This document shows, one piece after another, positions 19,520 through 20,750 of a DNA stretch of 20,750 bases. Positions within the stretch are counted from its first letter, which is position 1. Every line of letters starts with the position of its first letter. The DNA is taken from NCBI GenBank assembly GCA_012523605.1, contig JAAYTY010000234.1, positions 1-20,750 on the forward strand, read 5' to 3'. The DNA comes from Candidatus Fermentibacterota bacterium (GTDB lineage Bacteria > Fermentibacterota > Fermentibacteria > Fermentibacterales > Fermentibacteraceae). Position numbers and translations under genes: made by a program. The notes under the pieces are model-generated. The model saw nothing but the letters and a program-made list of their open reading frames with translations, did not search any database and was not told the DNA's origin.

Positions 19520-20739
19520 CCGCGGAGCCCCCTGACGGGATCGAAGCCCGCGGCCTTGACCGCCGGAAAGACGCCCGACAGAACGCTCAGGGCGAATGCG
19601 GCGATGCAGACGAGGCATGCATCCACGGCTCCCAGATGCACCGGGATCCTCTCGTGGAAGGAATAGACGTCGGGAAGCTGGAGGAGATCCGTCGCTCCGA
19701 TGACCCAGCAGCCCGCCAGGCCGAGCGCGAGGCCGATTGCCACACCCGCTGCGCCTACCAGGACGCCCTCCCAGAGGAAGAGACGCACGACCAGCCCCCG
19801 TCCCGCCCCCATGGCCTTGAGTATCGAGATGTCCCTCCTGCGCTCGATGACCGAGCGCGCTATCGTGCCGGCTATGTTGAAGGTGGCCACGAGGGTGACG
19901 AGGAGGATCGCCGCCATCGAACCCAGCCTCTCCAGCTCCATCGAGGCCGTGAGCGTGGGATTTCTCTCCTGCCAGGTCTCGACTGCTGCGTTGTCGGGCA
20001 GGAGCGCCGAGATCGAGGCCGCAACCCCGTCCGGATCGGCCGACTGATCGAGCCTGACCGAAACGCCCGAGAAGCCCCCCTCGGGGAGGAACATCGCCTG
20101 CGCGACCTCCAGGGGCACCCAGGCCATGGCCCTGTCGTTCACCGGGAGCCCGGTCTCGACTGCGCCGCACAGGACCACCCTGCCCACCGCGAACCCGCGG
20201 GAGCTGAAGAAAGACCGGGGAGGAAAGAGCAGAAGGGTGTCTCCGAGCGGGTGTGCGAACTGCTCCGCGAGATAGAGCCCCATCACGGTTCCAGGGACGC
20301 CGTCGGGGGTCGAGAGTCGAAGCCCGCCGTAAACGACCTCGATGGGCAGGCCCGGGGAACCGAACTCCCTCTCGGGGAAGACGCCCTTCACCCGGCACCC
20401 GCTGTCGATGTTCCTCGCGGGCAGCCGGGCGACGGCCTCTCCCTCGATGTAGGGCGACAGGGTCGCAACCCCCGGAAGGGATTCGACAGCCGCGAGAAGG
20501 CTGTCCGGCATCCGGAACGAGGCGCCTTCCACCGGAACGATGGCCAGAGGGGCGTCCACGGTCTGGACCGATTCCGCGATGAAGCGCCCCAAACCGTCCA
20601 GCACGCCGTTGACCACGAGCAGCGCGGCCACCCCCAGCGCCACTCCGGCTACGCTCACGACCGCGGTGAACGCGATCGTCCTGCGCTGGGGGTGCCGCCT
20701 GATGTATCTCCAGGCGAGATGGAACGAAAGGGAACCCAA
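19516..20739 (-). CDS. LolC/LolE-type ABC permease (FtsX/MacB fold)
   Basis: The 407-residue chain has the layout of lipoprotein-releasing permeases: one N-terminal membrane helix (about 22-45, 'FTAVVSVAGVALGVAALLVVNGVL'), a large periplasmic MacB-type domain (about 46-270), then three helices (about 272-295, 317-349, 371-395). The FtsX core includes 'IERRRDISILKAMGAGRG', the coupling-helix region that contacts the ATPase, and the ending 'FPAVKAAGFDPVRGLRG'. LolC/E family members open with 'A.rylr.r....' and 'gialGvaaLivv', matched here. The ATPase (LolD-like) is not in the window and would be expected upstream on this strand. The start is TTG 20739 with AAGGAG 4 bases before it, close to the window edge. 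First visible gene of the operon. A role in moving lipoproteins from the inner membrane is likely, but a MacB-like export role cannot be excluded. Confidence 0.85.
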   Translation of the reverse strand: MGSLSFHLAWRYIRRHPQRRTIAFTAVVSVAGVALGVAALLVVNGVLDGLGRFIAESVQTVDAPLAIVPVEGASFRMPDSLLAAVESLPGVATLSPYIEGEAVARLPARNIDSGCRVKGVFPEREFGSPGLPIEVVYGGLRLSTPDGVPGTVMGLYLAEQFAHPLGDTLLLFPPRSFFSSRGFAVGRVVLCGAVETGLPVNDRAMAWVPLEVAQAMFLPEGGFSGVSVRLDQSADPDGVAASISALLPDNAAVETWQERNPTLTASMELERLGSMAAILLVTLVATFNIAGTIARSVIERRRDISILKAMGAGRGLVVRLFLWEGVLVGAAGVAIGLALGLAGCWVIGATDLLQLPDVYSFHERIPVHLGAVDACLVCIAAFALSVLSGVFPAVKAAGFDPVRGLRG

Positions 20740-20750
20740 GGCACTCCTTC

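Noticed and set aside
18520..20398. A minus-strand open frame continuing upstream from the transglutaminase-like gene through most of the permease gene, which would give a 627-residue protein
   Set aside because: The upstream half is Arg/Gly/Pro-rich, low-complexity shadow of the permease in another frame. ATG 19519 with an ATGATGA overlap explains the start.

Overview
The window is gene-dense DNA with about 65% G+C in the coding stretches I hand-counted. It comes from a bacterium with an outer membrane: there are several lipoproteins, a small outer-membrane beta-barrel candidate, a LolC/E-type permease and a periplasmic M16 pair. Arginine is often written AGG/AGA and isoleucine ATA despite the high G+C, and TTG or apparent CTG start codons are common. 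My low-confidence guess is an uncultured Gram-negative lineage of the FCB superphylum type (for example Candidatus Fermentibacterota-like). No rRNA, tRNA or CRISPR array was found.

Layout. 1-2132 (+): the 3' end of an M16 zinc peptidase gene, a second M16-fold gene whose zinc motif is lost, and a small OB-fold-like lipoprotein. 2191-6080 (+): a heterodimeric ABC exporter pair of the BmrC/BmrD (YheI/YheH) type. 6149-10082 (+): a soluble multi-PAS/GAF hybrid histidine kinase, overlapped by a BtuR/CobO-type corrinoid adenosyltransferase, then a secreted beta-barrel candidate. 10083-10398: the only gene-free stretch over 300 bases. It is about 40% G+C and is framed by 32-bp imperfect terminal inverted repeats (27/32 matches), which I read as a MITE-like non-autonomous mobile element. 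10399-11421 (-): rlmN, whose last codons and stop lie in the right repeat of that element. 11528-14388 (+): mtnP, thiL and an M42 aminopeptidase. 20739-14385 (-): a tightly overlapping six-gene operon: LolC/E-like permease, transglutaminase-like protein, calcineurin-like phosphoesterase, lipoprotein with a LolA-like region plus two aspartic-protease lobes plus PDZ, ABM-domain monooxygenase-like protein, and iron-type alcohol dehydrogenase.

How the genes work together. Most neighbours overlap or are separated by a few bases and are probably translationally coupled. The left block is about envelope proteolysis and export, the middle about sensing and cofactor metabolism, mtnP-thiL about methylthioadenosine salvage and thiamine, and the right operon mainly about envelope or lipoprotein processing with a redox tail. 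The most unusual items are the MITE-like element that supplies the rlmN stop codon, the LolA-like/double-retropepsin/PDZ lipoprotein in one operon with a Lol-type permease, and two genes whose best ribosome sites point to CTG starts inside CTGA overlaps. I did not find a clearly new defence or biosynthetic system.
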